Origin: Patagioenas fasciata
Lineage: Eukaryota; Chordata; Aves; Columbiformes; Columbidae
Assembly: GCF_037038585.1 (NCBI RefSeq)
Contig: NC_092559.1
Coordinates: 8,954,988 to 9,018,987 of the forward strand
Reading direction: 5' to 3'
Length of the DNA stretch: 64,000 nt
In this document: positions 28,101-39,887 of the stretch, one piece after another
How positions within the stretch are numbered: the stretch's first letter is position 1
Layout of the letters: every line of letters begins with the position of its first letter
Position numbers and translations under genes: made by a program
The notes under the pieces: generated by a model
Database searches by the model: none
The model's input: only the letters and a program-made list of their open reading frames with translations
Told to the model about the DNA's origin: nothing

Positions 28101-29757
28101 ACGTCCCAGGACCCCCCATTGTCCTCAGGACCCATTGTGACATTCAGGGGACCCCCTTTGTCACTGGGGCCCATTGTGACATCCCAGGACCCCACATTGT
28201 CCCCAGGGCCCATTGTGACATCCTGGGGACCCCCCCTTGTCCCCAGGGCCCATTGTGACGTCCCAGGACCCCCATTGTTCCCAGGGCCCATTGTGACGTC
28301 CTGGGGAGCCCCCTCTGTTCCCAGGGCTCATTGTGACTTTCAGGGTACCCCCCCTTGTCCCCAGGGCCCATTGTGACATCCTGGGGATCCCTCCTTGTCC
28401 CCAGGGCCCATTGTGACGTCCCAGGACCCCCCATTGTCCTCAGGACCCATTGTGACATTCAGGGGACCCCCTTTGTCACTGGGACCCATTGTGACATCCC
28501 AGGACCCCACATTGTCCCCAGGGCCCATTGTGACATCCTGGGGACCCCCCCTTGTCCCCAGGGCCCATTGTGACGTCCCAGGACCCCCATTGTTCCCAGG
28601 GCCCATTGTGACGTCCTGGGGAGCCCCTTCTGTTCCCAGGGCTCATTGTGACTTTCAGGGTACCCCCCCTTGTCCCCAGGGCTGATTGTGACGTCCTAGG
28701 GCCCCTCTGTGTCACCAGGGCCCATTGTGACACTTTAGAGACCCCTCTTTGTCCCCAGGGCCCATTGTGACATCCTGGGGACCCCCCCTTGTCCCTAGGG
28801 CCCATTGTGATGTCCCAGGACCCCCCATTGTCCCCAGGGCCCATTGTGACATCCTCGGCACCCCCTTGTCCCAGGGCCCATTGTGACATCCTGGAAACCC
28901 CCTCTTGTCCCCAGGGCCCATTGTGACGTCCCAGGACCCCCCATTGTCCCCAGGGCCCATTGTGACATCCTGGGGATCCCTCCTTGTCCCCAGGGCCCAT
29001 TGTGACGTCCCAGGACCCCCCATTGTCCTAAGGACCCATTGTGACATTCAGGGGACCCCCTTTGTCACTGAGGCCCATTGTGACATCCCAGGACCCCACA
29101 TTGTCCCCAGGGCCCACTGTGATAACCTGGGGACCCCCTCTTGTCCCCAGGGCCCATTGTGACGTCCCAGGACCCCCCATTGTCCCCAGGGCCCATTGTG
29201 ACATCCTGGGGATCCCTCCTTGTCCCCAGGGCCCATTGTGACCTCCTCGGCACCCCCTTGTCCCTAGGGCCCATTGTGACATTCACGGGACCCCCCTTTG
29301 TCCCCAGGGCCCATTCTGATATGGTGGGGACCCCCTTTGTCCCCAGGGCCCATTGTGACATCCTGGGGACGCCCTTTGTCCCCAGGGCCCATTTTGACAC
29401 CGTCAACACCCCCCTTTGTCCCCAGGGCCCATTGTGACATCCTGGGGACCCTCCTTGTCCCCAGAGCCCATTGTGACATCCAGAAGACCCCCTTTGTCCC
29501 CAGGGCCCATTGTGGCACCATGGGGACCCCCTTTGTCACTGGGGCCCATTGTGACGTCCCAGGACCCCGCATTGTCCCCAGAGCCCATTGTGACATCCTG
29601 GAGACCCCCTTTGTCTCCAGGGCCCATTGTGACGTCCCAGGACCCCCCATTATCCCCAGGGTCCATTGTTACATCCTGGGGACCCCCTTGTCCCCAGGGC
29701 CCATCGTGACACCATGGGGATCCTCCTTGTCACTGGGGACCCATTGTGACACCATGG
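25181..29757 (+). repeat. Sat39 minisatellite, forward block C
   Basis: Forward-oriented 39-bp units lie between breakpoint J2 at 25177-25184 and breakpoint J1 at 29752. The block contains three copies of a 315-bp sub-block (27744-28689). Near 26481 it holds an undisturbed version of the sequence into which the LTR at 33036 inserted in block E. Confidence 0.95.
27744..28689 (+). repeat. Three tandem copies of a 315-bp Sat39 sub-block
   Basis: Anchored on the GACATCC after each CCATTGT, the copies run 27744-28059, 28060-28374 and 28375-28689. All contain the same eight units in the same order, including the odd unit CTCATTGTGACTTTCAGGG. Copy 1 differs by TTTCGCAGG where the others read TTCCCAGG. 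Confidence 0.85.
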
Positions 29758-29780
29758 GGACAATGGGAGGTCCTGGGACA
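29740..29780 (+). other. Inversion breakpoint J1, copy 2 (forward to reverse)
   Basis: A forward unit ends at CCATGGGGAC (29752-29761), and the next bases (AATGGGAGGTCCTGGGAC) are reverse orientation. Flanks match the junctions at 20262 (inverted) and 37660 (direct), with minor substitutions such as GATCC for GACCC. Confidence 0.85.
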
Positions 29781-32220
29781 TCACAATGGGTCCTGGGGAC
29801 AAGGGAGGGTCCCCAAAATGTCACAATGGGCCCTGGGGACAAAGAGGGGTCTCTAAAGTGTCACAATGGGCCCTGGGGACAAGTGGGGTCCCCAGGATGT
29901 CACAATGGGCCCTGGGGACAATGTGGGGTCCTGGAATTTCACTATGGGCCCCAGTGACAAAGGGGGTCCCCTGAATGTCACAATGGGTCCTGGGGACAAT
30001 GGGGGGTCCTGGGACGTCACAATGGGCCCTGGGGACAAGGAGGGATCCCCAGGATGTCACAATGGGTACTGGAGACAAAGGGGGGGTCCCCATGGTGTCA
30101 CAATGGGCCCAAGTGACAAGGAGGGTCCCCACGGTGCCACGATGGGTCCTGGGGACAAGGGCGTCCCCCAGATGTCACAATGGGCCCTGGGGACAATGGG
30201 GTTGCCCAGGATGTCACAATGGACCCTGGGGACAAAGGGGGGTACGCAGGATGTCACAATGGGCACTGGGGACAAAGGGGGGGTCCCCATGGTGTCACAA
30301 TGGGCCCAAGTGACAAGGAGGGTCCCCACGGTGCCACGATGGGTCCTGGGGACAAGGGCGTTCCCCAGATGTCACAATGGGCCCTGGGGACTATGGGGTT
30401 GCCCAGGATGTCACAATGGGTCCTGGGGACAATGGGAGTCCCCAAGGTGTCAGAACGAGCCCTGGGGACAAAGTGGAATCCTGGAATGTCACAATGGCCC
30501 CCAGTGACAAAGGGGTTCCCCATGGTGCCACAATGGGCCCTGGGGACAAAAGGGGTCCCCAGGATTTCACAATAGCTCTGGGGATAAAGGGGGGTCATGG
30601 GATGTCACAATGGGCCCCAGTGACAAAGGGGGTCCCCATGGTGCCACAATGGGCCCTGGGGACAAAGGGGGTCTTCTGGATGTCACAATGAGCCCTGGGG
30701 ACAAGGAGGGTCCCCAGGATGTCACAATGGGCCCTGGGGACAAAGGGGGGTGTCGATGGTGTCAAAATGGGCCCTGGGGACAAAGGGCGTCCCCAGGATG
30801 TCACAATGGGCCCTGGGGACAAAGGGGGTCCCCACCATATCAGAATGGGCCCTGGGGACAAAGGGGGGTCCCGTGAATGTCACAATGGGCCCTAGAGACA
30901 AGGGGGTGCCGAGCATGTCACAATGGGCCCTGGGGACAATGGGGGGTCCTGGGACGTCACAATGGGCCCTGGGGACAATGGGGGGTCCTGAGACGTCACA
31001 ATGGGCCCTGGGGACAAGAGGGGATCCCTAGGATGTCACAATGGGCCCTGGGGACTAATGAGGTCCCCACGGTGTCACAATATGTCCTGGGGACAAGTGG
31101 GGTCCCCAGGATGTCACAATGGGCCCTGGGGACAATGTGGGGTCCTGGAATTTCACTATGGGCCCCAGTGACAAAGGGGGTCCCCTGAATGTCACAATGG
31201 GTCCTGGGGACAATGGGGGGTCCTGGGACGTCACAATGGGCCCTGGGGACAAGGAGGGATCCCCAGGATGTCACAATGGGTACTGGAGACAAAGGGGGGG
31301 TCCCCATGGTGTCACAATGGGCCCAAGTGACAAGGAGGGTCCCCACGGTGCCACGATGGGTCCTGGGGACAAGGGTGTCCCCCAGATGTCACAATGGGCC
31401 CTGGGGACAATGGGGTTGCCCAGGATGTCACAATGGACCCTGGGGACAAAGGGGGGTACGCAGGATGTCACAATGGGCACTGGGGACAAAGGGGGGGTCC
31501 CCATGGTGTCACAATGGGCCCAAGTGACAAGGAGGGTCCCCACGGTGCCACGATGGGTCCTGGGGACAAGGGCGTTCCCCAGATGTCACAATGGGCCCTG
31601 GGGACTATGGGGTTGCCCAGGATGTCACAATGGGTCCTGGGGACAATGGGAGTCCCCAAGGTGTCAGAACGAGCCCTGGGGACAAAGTGGAATCCTGGAA
31701 TGTCACAATGGCCCCCAGTGACAAAGGGGTTCCCCATGGTGCCACAATGGGCCCTGGGGACAAAAGGGGTCCCCAGGATTTCACAATAGCACTGGGGATA
31801 AAGGGGGGTCATGGGATGTCACAATGGGCCCCAGTGACAAAGGGGGTCCCCATGGTGCCACAATGGGCCCTGGGGACAAAGGGGGTCTTCTGGATGTCAC
31901 AATGGGCCCTGGGGACAAGGAGGGTCCCCAGGATGTCACAATGGGCCCTGGGGACAAAGGGGGGTCCTGGGATGTCACAATGAGCCCTGCGGACAAGGGT
32001 GGTACCCACGGTGTCACAATGGGCCCTGGGGACAAGGGGGGGTCCTGGGACGTCACAATGGGCCCTGGGGACAAGGGGGGGTCCCCAGGATGTCACAATG
32101 GGCCCTGGGGACAAGGGGGTGCCGAGCATGTCACAATGGGCCCTGGGGACAATGGGGGGTCCTGGAATGTCACAATGGGCCCTGGACACAAAGGGCGGTC
32201 CCCAGGATGTCACAATGGGC
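29758..32220 (-). repeat. Sat39 minisatellite, reverse block D
   Basis: Reverse-oriented 39-bp units lie between J1 (29752) and J2 (32211). The block carries a 1214-bp-period duplication. Many units have single-base drift (TTCACTATGGG, GATTTCACAATAGC), so this is a more diverged part of the array. Confidence 0.95.
29875..31963 (-). repeat. Duplication with 1214-bp period inside block D
   Basis: Units from about 29875-30750 recur at about 31089-31963 at a constant offset of 1214, including the unusual GAACGAGCCCTGGGG unit (30453 and 31667). The 340 bp between the end of the first homologous stretch and the start of the second belongs to the duplication unit but is not repeated again. Confidence 0.8.
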
Positions 32221-32235
32221 CCCCCTTTGTCCCCA
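32205..32235 (-). other. Inversion breakpoint J2, copy 2 (reverse to forward)
   Basis: CACAATGGGC runs into CCCCCTTTGTCCCCAGGG at about 32220. Its reverse complement is the junction at 25177-25184, flanking variants included. Confidence 0.85.
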
Positions 32236-33029
32236 GGGCCCATTCTGATACCGTGGGGATCCCCTTTGTCCCCAGAGCCCATTGTGACATCCAGGGGACC
32301 GCCTTTGTCCCCAGGGCCCATTGTGACATCGCAGGACCCCCCTGGTCCCCAGGGACCATTGTGACATCCTGGGGATGCCCCCTTGTCACTGGGGCCCATT
32401 GTGACGTCCCAGGACCCCCCATTGTCCCCAGGGCCCATTGTGACATTCTGGGGATCCCTGCTTGGCCCCAGGGCCCATTGTGACGTCTTAGGACCCCCTA
32501 TTGTCCCCAGGGCCCATTGTGACATTCAGGGGACACCTCTTTGTACCCAGGGCACATTGTGACATCCTGGGGACCCCCCCTTGTCCCCAGGGCCCATTGT
32601 GACGTCCCAGGACCCCACATTGTTCCCAGGGCCCATTGTGATGTCCTGGGGAGCCCCCTCTGTTACCAGGGCTCATTGTGACTTTCAGGGTACCCCCCCT
32701 TGTCCCCAGGGCTGATTGTGACGTCCTAGGGCCCCTCTGTGTCCCCAGGGCCCATTGTGACACTTTAGAGACCCCTCTTTGTCCCCAGGGCCCATTGTGA
32801 CATCCTGGGGACCCCCCCTTGTCCCCAGGGCCCATTGTGACATCCTGGGGACCCCCTCTTGTCCCCAGGGCCCATTGTGACGTCCCAGGACCCCCCATTG
32901 TCCCCAGGGCCCATTGTGACATCCTGGGGATCCCTCCTTGTCCCCAGGGCCCATTGTGACGTCCCAGGACCCCCCATTGTCCCCAGGGCCCATTGTGACA
33001 TTCAGGGGACCCCCTTTGTCACTGGGGCC

Positions 33030-33035
33030 CATTGT
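33030..33035 (+). repeat. Left target-site duplication of the solo LTR
   Basis: CATTGT directly precedes the LTR and is repeated directly after it at 33372-33377. Joining the flanks through one copy restores a normal Sat39 unit (GGGCCCATTGTGACATCC), which supports the exact boundaries. Confidence 0.9.
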
Positions 33036-33286
33036 TGTGAAGGGGTTTCGTTAGAAGGAGATATGTTGTTGAATTAGTCAGGCCCAAAGGAATCTCAAGG
33101 CCACTTCGAGAAACTGAGAACAGAATCTGCTGTGAGAAAGAGGGGCGTTTCTTCATTAACAGGGCCTCAGCACGGCGTGAGTCGTCGGACCTATCATCAG
33201 TGGGGCTCCAGCGTGTGGACTGCCCATGATACTCATTTAGCGAATCCGTGCTTGGAGCGTGGATTCGTGATTAGAGAATAGTTGCG

Positions 33287-33294
33287 TATATAAG
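33287..33294 (+). promoter_or_regulatory. LTR TATA box
   Basis: TATATAAG lies 249 bases after the LTR start. Initiation would be expected about 25-30 bases downstream, near 33315-33320, just after the AATAAA, giving an R region of at most a few tens of bases. Confidence 0.7.
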
Positions 33295-33309
33295 GAGACA
33301 TGTTTCTGT

Positions 33310-33315
33310 AATAAA
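33310..33315 (+). terminator. LTR polyadenylation signal
   Basis: AATAAA lies on the plus strand 56 bases before the LTR 3' end. A GT-containing stretch (GGCTTTGGCGTGATT) follows at once. The position between the TATA box and the LTR end is as expected for a retroviral 3' processing signal. Confidence 0.65.
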
Positions 33316-33371
33316 TGGCTTTGGCGTGATTCACATTGAATCGGAGTGCTGAGTCCTTTATCGTTCCAACA

Positions 33372-33377
33372 CATTGT
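33372..33377 (+). repeat. Right target-site duplication of the solo LTR
   Basis: CATTGT is an exact copy of 33030-33035. The paralogous unoccupied site at 26481-26486 carries this hexamer once, inside the same variant units. Confidence 0.9.
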
Positions 33378-36300
33378 GACATCCAGAAGACCCCACATTG
33401 TCCCCAGGGCCCATTGTGACATCCTGGGGACCCCCTTTGTCACTGGGGCCCATGGTGACGTCCCAGGACCCCGCATTGTACCCAGAGCCCATTGTGACAT
33501 CCTGGAGACCCCCTTTGTCTCCAGGGCCCATTGTGACGTCCCAGGACCCCCCATTGTCCCCAGGGTCCATTGTTACATCCTGGGGACCCCCTTGTCCCCA
33601 GGACACATCGTGACACCATGGGGACCCTCCTTGTCACTGGGGACCCATTGTGACACCATGGGGACCCCCCCTTGTCCTCAGGGCCCATTGTGACACTGTG
33701 GGGAACCCCCTTGTCTCCAGGGCCTATTGTCACGTCCCAGGACCCCCCATTGTCCCCAGGGCCCATTGTGACACCTTGGGGACCCCCTTGTCACTGGAGA
33801 CCCATCCTGGCACCGTGGAGACCTCCCTTGTCACTGGGGACCCATTGTGACACCATGGGGACCTCCCATTGTCCTCAGGGCCCATTGAGACATCCTGGGG
33901 ACCCCCTTTGTCACTGGGGACCCATTGTGACATCCCAGGAACCCCATTGTCCCAAGGGCCCATTGTGACATCCTCGGCACCCCCCTTTGTCTCCAGGACA
34001 TATTGTGACACCGTGGGGACCTCATTAGTCCCCAGGGCCCATTGTGACATCGTAGGGATCCCCTCTTGTCCCCAGGGCCCATTGTGACGTCCCAGGACCC
34101 CCCATAGTCCCCAGGGCCCATTGTGACATGCTCGGCACCCCCTTGTCTCTAGGGCCCATTGTGACATTCACGGGACCCCCCTTTGTCCCCAGGGCCCATT
34201 CTGATATGGTGGGGACCCCCTTTGTCCCCAGGGCCCATTGTGACATCCTGGGGACGCCCTTTGTCCCCAGGGCCCATTTTGACACCATCGACACCCCCTT
34301 TGTCCCCAGGGCCCATTGTGACATCCTGGGGACCCTCCTTGTCCCCAGGGCCCATTGTGACATCCAGAAGACCCCCTTTGTCCCCAGGGCCCATTGTGGC
34401 ACCATGGGGACCCTCCTTGTCACTGGGGCCCATTGTGACACCATGGGGACCCCCCCTTTGTCTCCAGTACCCATTGTGACATCCTGGGGATCCCTCCTTG
34501 TCCCCAGGGCCCATTGTGACGTCCCAGGACCCCCCATTGTCCCCAGGACCCATTGTGACATTCAGGGGACCCCCTTTGTCACTGGGGCCCATAGTGAAAT
34601 TCCAGGACCCCACATTGTCCCCAGGGCCCATTGTGACATCCTGGGGACCCCACTTGTCCCCAGGACCCATTGTGATACTATGGGGACCCCGCCTTGTGCC
34701 CAGAGCCCACTGTGACACTGTGGGTACCACCCTTGTCCGCAGGGCTCATTGTGACATTCCAGGACCCCCCATTGTCCCCAGGGCCCATTGTGACATCCTC
34801 GGCACCCCCTTGTCCCCAGGGCCCATTGTGACATCCTGGGGACCCCCCCTTGTCCCCAGGGCCCATTGTGACGTCCCAGGACCCCCCCTTGTCCCCAGGG
34901 CCCATTGTGACACCGTGGGTACCACCCTTGTCCGCAGGGCTCATTGTGACATCCCAGGACCCCCCTTTGTTCCCAGGGCCCATTCTGATACCGTGGGGAT
35001 CCCCTTTGTCCCCAGAGCCCATTGTGACATCCAGGGGACCGCCTTTCTCCCCAGGGCCCATTGTGACATCGCAGGACCCGCCTGGTCCCCAGGGACCATT
35101 GTGCCATCCTGGGGATGCCCCCTTGTCACTGGGGCCCATTGTGACGTCCCAGGACCCCCCATTGTCCCCAGGGCCCATTGTGACATCCTGGGGATCCCTG
35201 CTTGGCCCCAGGGCCCATTGTGACGTCTTAGGAACCCCTATTGTCCCCAGGGCCCATTGTGACATTCACGGGACGCCTCTTTGTACCCAGGGCACATTGT
35301 GACATCCTGGGGACCCCCCCTTGTTCCCAGGGCCCATTGTGACATCCTGGGGACCCCCCCTTGTCCCCAGGGCCCATTGTGACGTCCCAGGACCGCCCAT
35401 TATCCTCAGGACCCATTGTGACATCCTGGGGACCCCCTTTGTCACTGGGGCCATTGTGACATCCCAGGACCCCACATTGTCCCCAGGGCCCATTGTGACA
35501 TCCTGGGGACCCCCCCTTGTCCCCAGGGCCCATTGTGATGTCCCAGGACCCCCCATTGTTCCCAGGGCCCATTGTGATGTCCTGGGGAGCCCCCTCTGTT
35601 CCCAGGGCTCATTGTGACTTTCAGGGTACCCCCCCTTGTCCCCAGGGCTGATTGTGACGTCCTAGGGCCCCTCTGTGTCCCCAGGGCCCATTGTGACACT
35701 TTAGAGACCCCTCTTTGTCCCCAGGGCCCATTGTGACATCCTGGGGACCCCCCCTTGTCCCCAGGACCCATTGTGATGTCCCAGGACCCCCCATTGTCCC
35801 CAGGGCCCATTGTGACATCCTCGGCACCCCCTTGTCCCCAGGGCCCATTGTGACATTCAGGGGACCCCTCTTTGTCCCCAGGGCCCATTGTGACATCCTG
35901 GGGACCCCGTCTTGTCCCCAGGGCCCATTGTGACGTCCCAGGAACCCCCATTGTCCCCAGGGCCCATTGTGACATCCTGGGGATCCCTCCTTGTCCCCAG
36001 GGCCCATTGTGACGTCCCAGGACCCCCCATTGTCCCCAGGGCCCATTTTGACATCCTGGGGACCCCCTTTGTCACTGGGGCCCATTGTGACGACCCAGGA
36101 CCCCCCATTGTCCCCAGGGCCCATTGTGACATCCTGGGGATCCCCTTTGTCACTGGGGCCCATTGTGACATCCCAGGACCCCACATTGTCCCCAGGGCCC
36201 ATTGTGACATCCTGGGGACCCCCTTTGTCACTGGGGCCCATTGTGACGTCCCAGGACCCCGCATTGTCCCCAGAGCCCATTGTGACATCCTGGAGACCCC

Positions 36301-37644
36301 CTTTGTCTCCAGGGCCCATTGTGACGTCCCAGGACTCCCCATTGTCACCAGGGTCCATTGTTACATCCTGGGGACCCCCTTGTCCCCAGGACACATCGTG
36401 ACACCATGGGGACCCTCCTTGTCACTGGGGACCCATTGTGACACTATGGGGACCCCCCCTTGTCCTCAGGGCCCATTGTGACATCCTGGGCATCCCCCTT
36501 TGTCCCCCGGGACCATTGTAACACCGTGCGGACCCCCTTTGTCCCCAGGGCCCATTGTGACACTGTGGGGAATCCCCTTGTCCCCAGGGCCTATTGTCAC
36601 GTCCAGGACCCCCCATTCTCCCCAGGGCCCATTGTGACACCTTGGGGACCCCCTTGTCACTGGAGACCCATTGTGACAGCATGGGGACCACCCCTTGTCC
36701 TCAGGGCCTATTGTGAACATCCTGGGGAACCTCCATTGTCCCCAGAGCCCATTGTGAGTTCCTGGAGACCCCCTTTTCCCCAGCTCCCATTGTGAGATCC
36801 TGGGGAGCCTCTTTGTCCCCAGGGCCCATTGTGACATTCTGGGGACCTCCTTGTCCCCAGGACCCATCCTGGCACCGTGGAGACCTCCCTTGTCACTGGG
36901 GACCCATTGTGACACCATGGGGACCTCCCATTGTTCTCAGGGCCCATTGAGACATCCTGGGGACCCCCTTTGTCACTGGGGACCCATTGTGACATCCCAG
37001 GAACCCCATTGTCCCAAAGGCCCATTGTGACATCCTGGGGACCCCCCTTTGTCTCCAGGACATATTGTGACACCGTGGGGACCTCATTAGTCCCCAGGGC
37101 CCATTGTGACATCCTAGGGATCCCTCCTTGTCCCCAGGGCCCATTGTGACCTCCTCGGCACCCCCTTGTCCCTAGGGCCCATTGTGACATTCACGGGACC
37201 CCCCTTTGTCCCCAGGGCCCATTCTGATATGGTGGGGACCCACTTTGTCCCCAGGGCCCATTGTGACATCCTGGGGACGCCCTTTCTCCCCAGGGCCCAT
37301 TTTGACACCGTCGACACCCCCCTTTGTCCCCAGGGCCCATTGTGACATCCTGGGGACCCTCCTTGTCCCCAGAGCCCTTTGTGACATCCAGAAGACCCCC
37401 TTTGTCCCCAGGGCCCATTGTGGCACCATGGGGACCCCCTTCGTCACTGGGGCCCATTGTCACGTCCCAGGACCCCGCATTGTCCCCAGAGCCCATTGTG
37501 ACATCCTGGAGACCCCCTTTGTCTCCAGGGCCCATTGTGACGTCCCAGGACCCCCCATTGTCCCCAGGGTCCATTGTTACATCCTGGGGACCCCCTTGTC
37601 CCCAGGACCCATCGTGACACCATGGGGACCCTCCTTGTCACTGG

Positions 37645-37690
37645 GGACCCATTGTGACACCATGGGGACAATGGGAGGTCCTGGGACATC
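37645..37690 (+). other. Inversion breakpoint J1, copy 3 (forward to reverse)
   Basis: Orientation flips at CCATGG (37660-37665). The left flank is identical, as far as compared (about 100 bp), to the reverse complement of the right flank of the 20262 junction. The right flank matches its left flank with only scattered substitutions. Confidence 0.85.
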
Positions 37691-39887
37691 ACAATGGGTC
37701 CTGGGGACAAGGGGGGGTCACCAGGATGTCACAATGGGCCCTGGGGACAAAGAGGGGTCTCTAAAGTGTCACAATGGGCCGTGGGGACACAGAGGGGCCC
37801 TAGGACGTCACAATCAGCCCTGGGGACAAGGGGGGGTACCCTGAAAGTCACAATGAGCCCTGGGAACAGAGGGGGCTCCCCAGGACATCACAATGGGCCC
37901 TGGGAACAATGGGGGGTCCTGGGACGTCACAATGGGCCCTGGGGACAATGTGGGGTCCTGGGATGTCACAATGGCCCCAGTGACAAAGGGGGTCCCCAGG
38001 ATGTCACAATGGGTCCTGAGGACAATGGGGGGTCCTGGGACGTCACGATGAGCCCTGGGGACAAGGGGGGGTCCCCAGGATTTCACAATGGGCCCTGGGA
38101 ACAAGGGGGGGTCCCCAGGATGTCACAATGTGCCCTGGGTACAAAGAGGCGTCCCCTGAATGTCACAATGGGCCCTGGGGACAATAGGGGTTCCTAAGAC
38201 GTCACAATGGGCCCTGGGGCCAAGCAGGGATCCCCAGGATGTCACAATGGGCCCTGGGGACAATGGGGGGTCCTGGGACGTCACAATGGGCCCCAGTGAC
38301 AAGGGGGCATCCCCAGGATGTCACAATGGTCCCTGGAGACCAGGCGGGTCCTGCGATGTCACAATGGGCCCTGGGGACAAAGGGGGTCCCCTGGATGTCA
38401 CAATGGGCTCTGGGGACAAAGGGGATCCCCACGGTATCAGAATGGGCCCTGGGGACAAAGGGGGGTCCTGGGATGTCACAATGAGCCCTGCGGACAAGGG
38501 TGGTACCCACGGTGTCACAATGGGCCCTGGGGACAAGGGGGGGTCCTGGGACGTCACAATGGGCCCTGCGGACAAGGGGGGGTCTCCAGGATGTCACAAT
38601 GGGCCCTGGGGACAAAGAAGGTCCCCACCATATCAGAATGGGCCCTGGGGACAAAGGGGGGTCCTGGGATGTCACAATGAGCCGTGCGGACAAGGGTGGT
38701 ACCCACGGTGTCACAATGGGCCCTGGGGACAAGGGGGGGTCCTGGGACGTCAAAATGGGCCTTGGGGACAAAGGGCGTCCCCAGGATGTCACAATGGGCC
38801 CTGGGGACAAAGGGGGTCCCCACCATATCAGAATGGGCCCTGGGGACAAAGGGGGCTCCCGTGAATGTCACAATGGGCCCTAGAGACAAGGGGGTGCCGA
38901 TGAGGTCACAATGGGCCCTGGGGACAATGGGGGGTCCTGGGACGTCACAATGGGCCCTGGGGAGAAGAGGGGATCCCTAGGATGTCACAATGGGCCCTGG
39001 GGACTAATGAGGTCCCCACGGTGTCACAATATGTCCTGGAGACAAAGGGGGGTCCCCAGGATGTCACAATGGGCCCTGGAGACAAGGAGGGTCCCCAGGA
39101 TGTCACAATGGGCCCTGGGGACAAAGGGGGGTGTCGATGGTGTCAAAATGGGCCCTGGGGACAAAGGGCGTCCCCAGGATGTCACAATGGGCCCTGCGGA
39201 CAAAGGGGGTCCCCACCATATCAGAATGGGCCCTGGGGACAAAGGGGGGTCCTGGGACGTCACAATGGGCCCTGGGGACAAGAGGGGATCCCTAGGATGT
39301 CACAATGGGCCCTGGGGACTAATGAGGTCCCCACGGTGTCACAATATGTCCTGGAGACAAAGGGGGGTCCCCAGGATGTCACAATGGGCCCTTGGGACAA
39401 TGGGAGGTCCCCATGGTGTCACAATGGGTCCCCAGTGACAAGGGAGGTCTCCACGGTGCCAGGATGGGTCTCCAGTGACAAGGGGGTCCCCAAGGTGTCA
39501 CAATGGGCCCTGGGGACAATGTGGGGTCCTGGGACGTGACAATAGGCCCTGGAGACAAGGGGGTTCCCCACAGTGTCACAATGGGCCCTGAGGACAAGGG
39601 GGGGTCCCCATGGTGTCACAATGGGTCCCCAGTGACAAGGAGGGTCCCCATGGTGTCACGATGGGTCCTGGGGACAAGGGGGTCCCCAGGATGTCACAAT
39701 GGACCCTGGGGACAATGTGGGGTCCTGGGATGTCACAATGGGCCCCAGTGACAAAGGGGGTCCCCTGAATGTCACAATGGGCCCTGGGTACAAAGAGGCG
39801 TCCCCTGAATGTCACAATGGGCCCTGGGGACAATAGGGGGTCCTAAGACGTCACAATGGGCCCTGGGGCCAAGCAGGGATCCCCAGG

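Larger units (their letters stand above)
33036..33371 (+). mobile_element. Solo LTR of an avian endogenous retrovirus
   Basis: This 336-bp single-copy segment sits in the middle of the satellite. It starts TGTGAAGGGG and ends CGTTCCAACA, giving the TG...CA ends of a retroviral LTR, and is bounded by a perfect 6-bp direct repeat (CATTGT). Reading on the plus strand, it has a TATA box (TATATAAG, 33287-33294) followed 15 bases later by AATAAA (33310-33315), so R must be short and the poly(A) signal lies at the U3/R edge. Total length, the 6-bp duplication and this compact promoter/poly(A) layout fit alpha- or betaretrovirus-like elements; that assignment is inference. No internal retroviral sequence or primer-binding site follows, so the provirus has recombined to a solo LTR. 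No copy exists at the equivalent position of mirror block B. Confidence 0.9.
32221..37665 (+). repeat. Sat39 minisatellite, forward block E (interrupted by an LTR)
   Basis: Forward 39-bp units run between J2 (32211) and J1 (37660), split by the solo LTR at 33036-33371. Apart from the LTR, unit order mirrors block B. Confidence 0.95.

Noticed and set aside
33033..33371. Alternative LTR start at TGTTGTGAAG (33033)
   Set aside because: It would give slightly better inverted ends but destroys the 6-bp target duplication. The start at 33036 gives a perfect CATTGT pair and restores the normal repeat unit.
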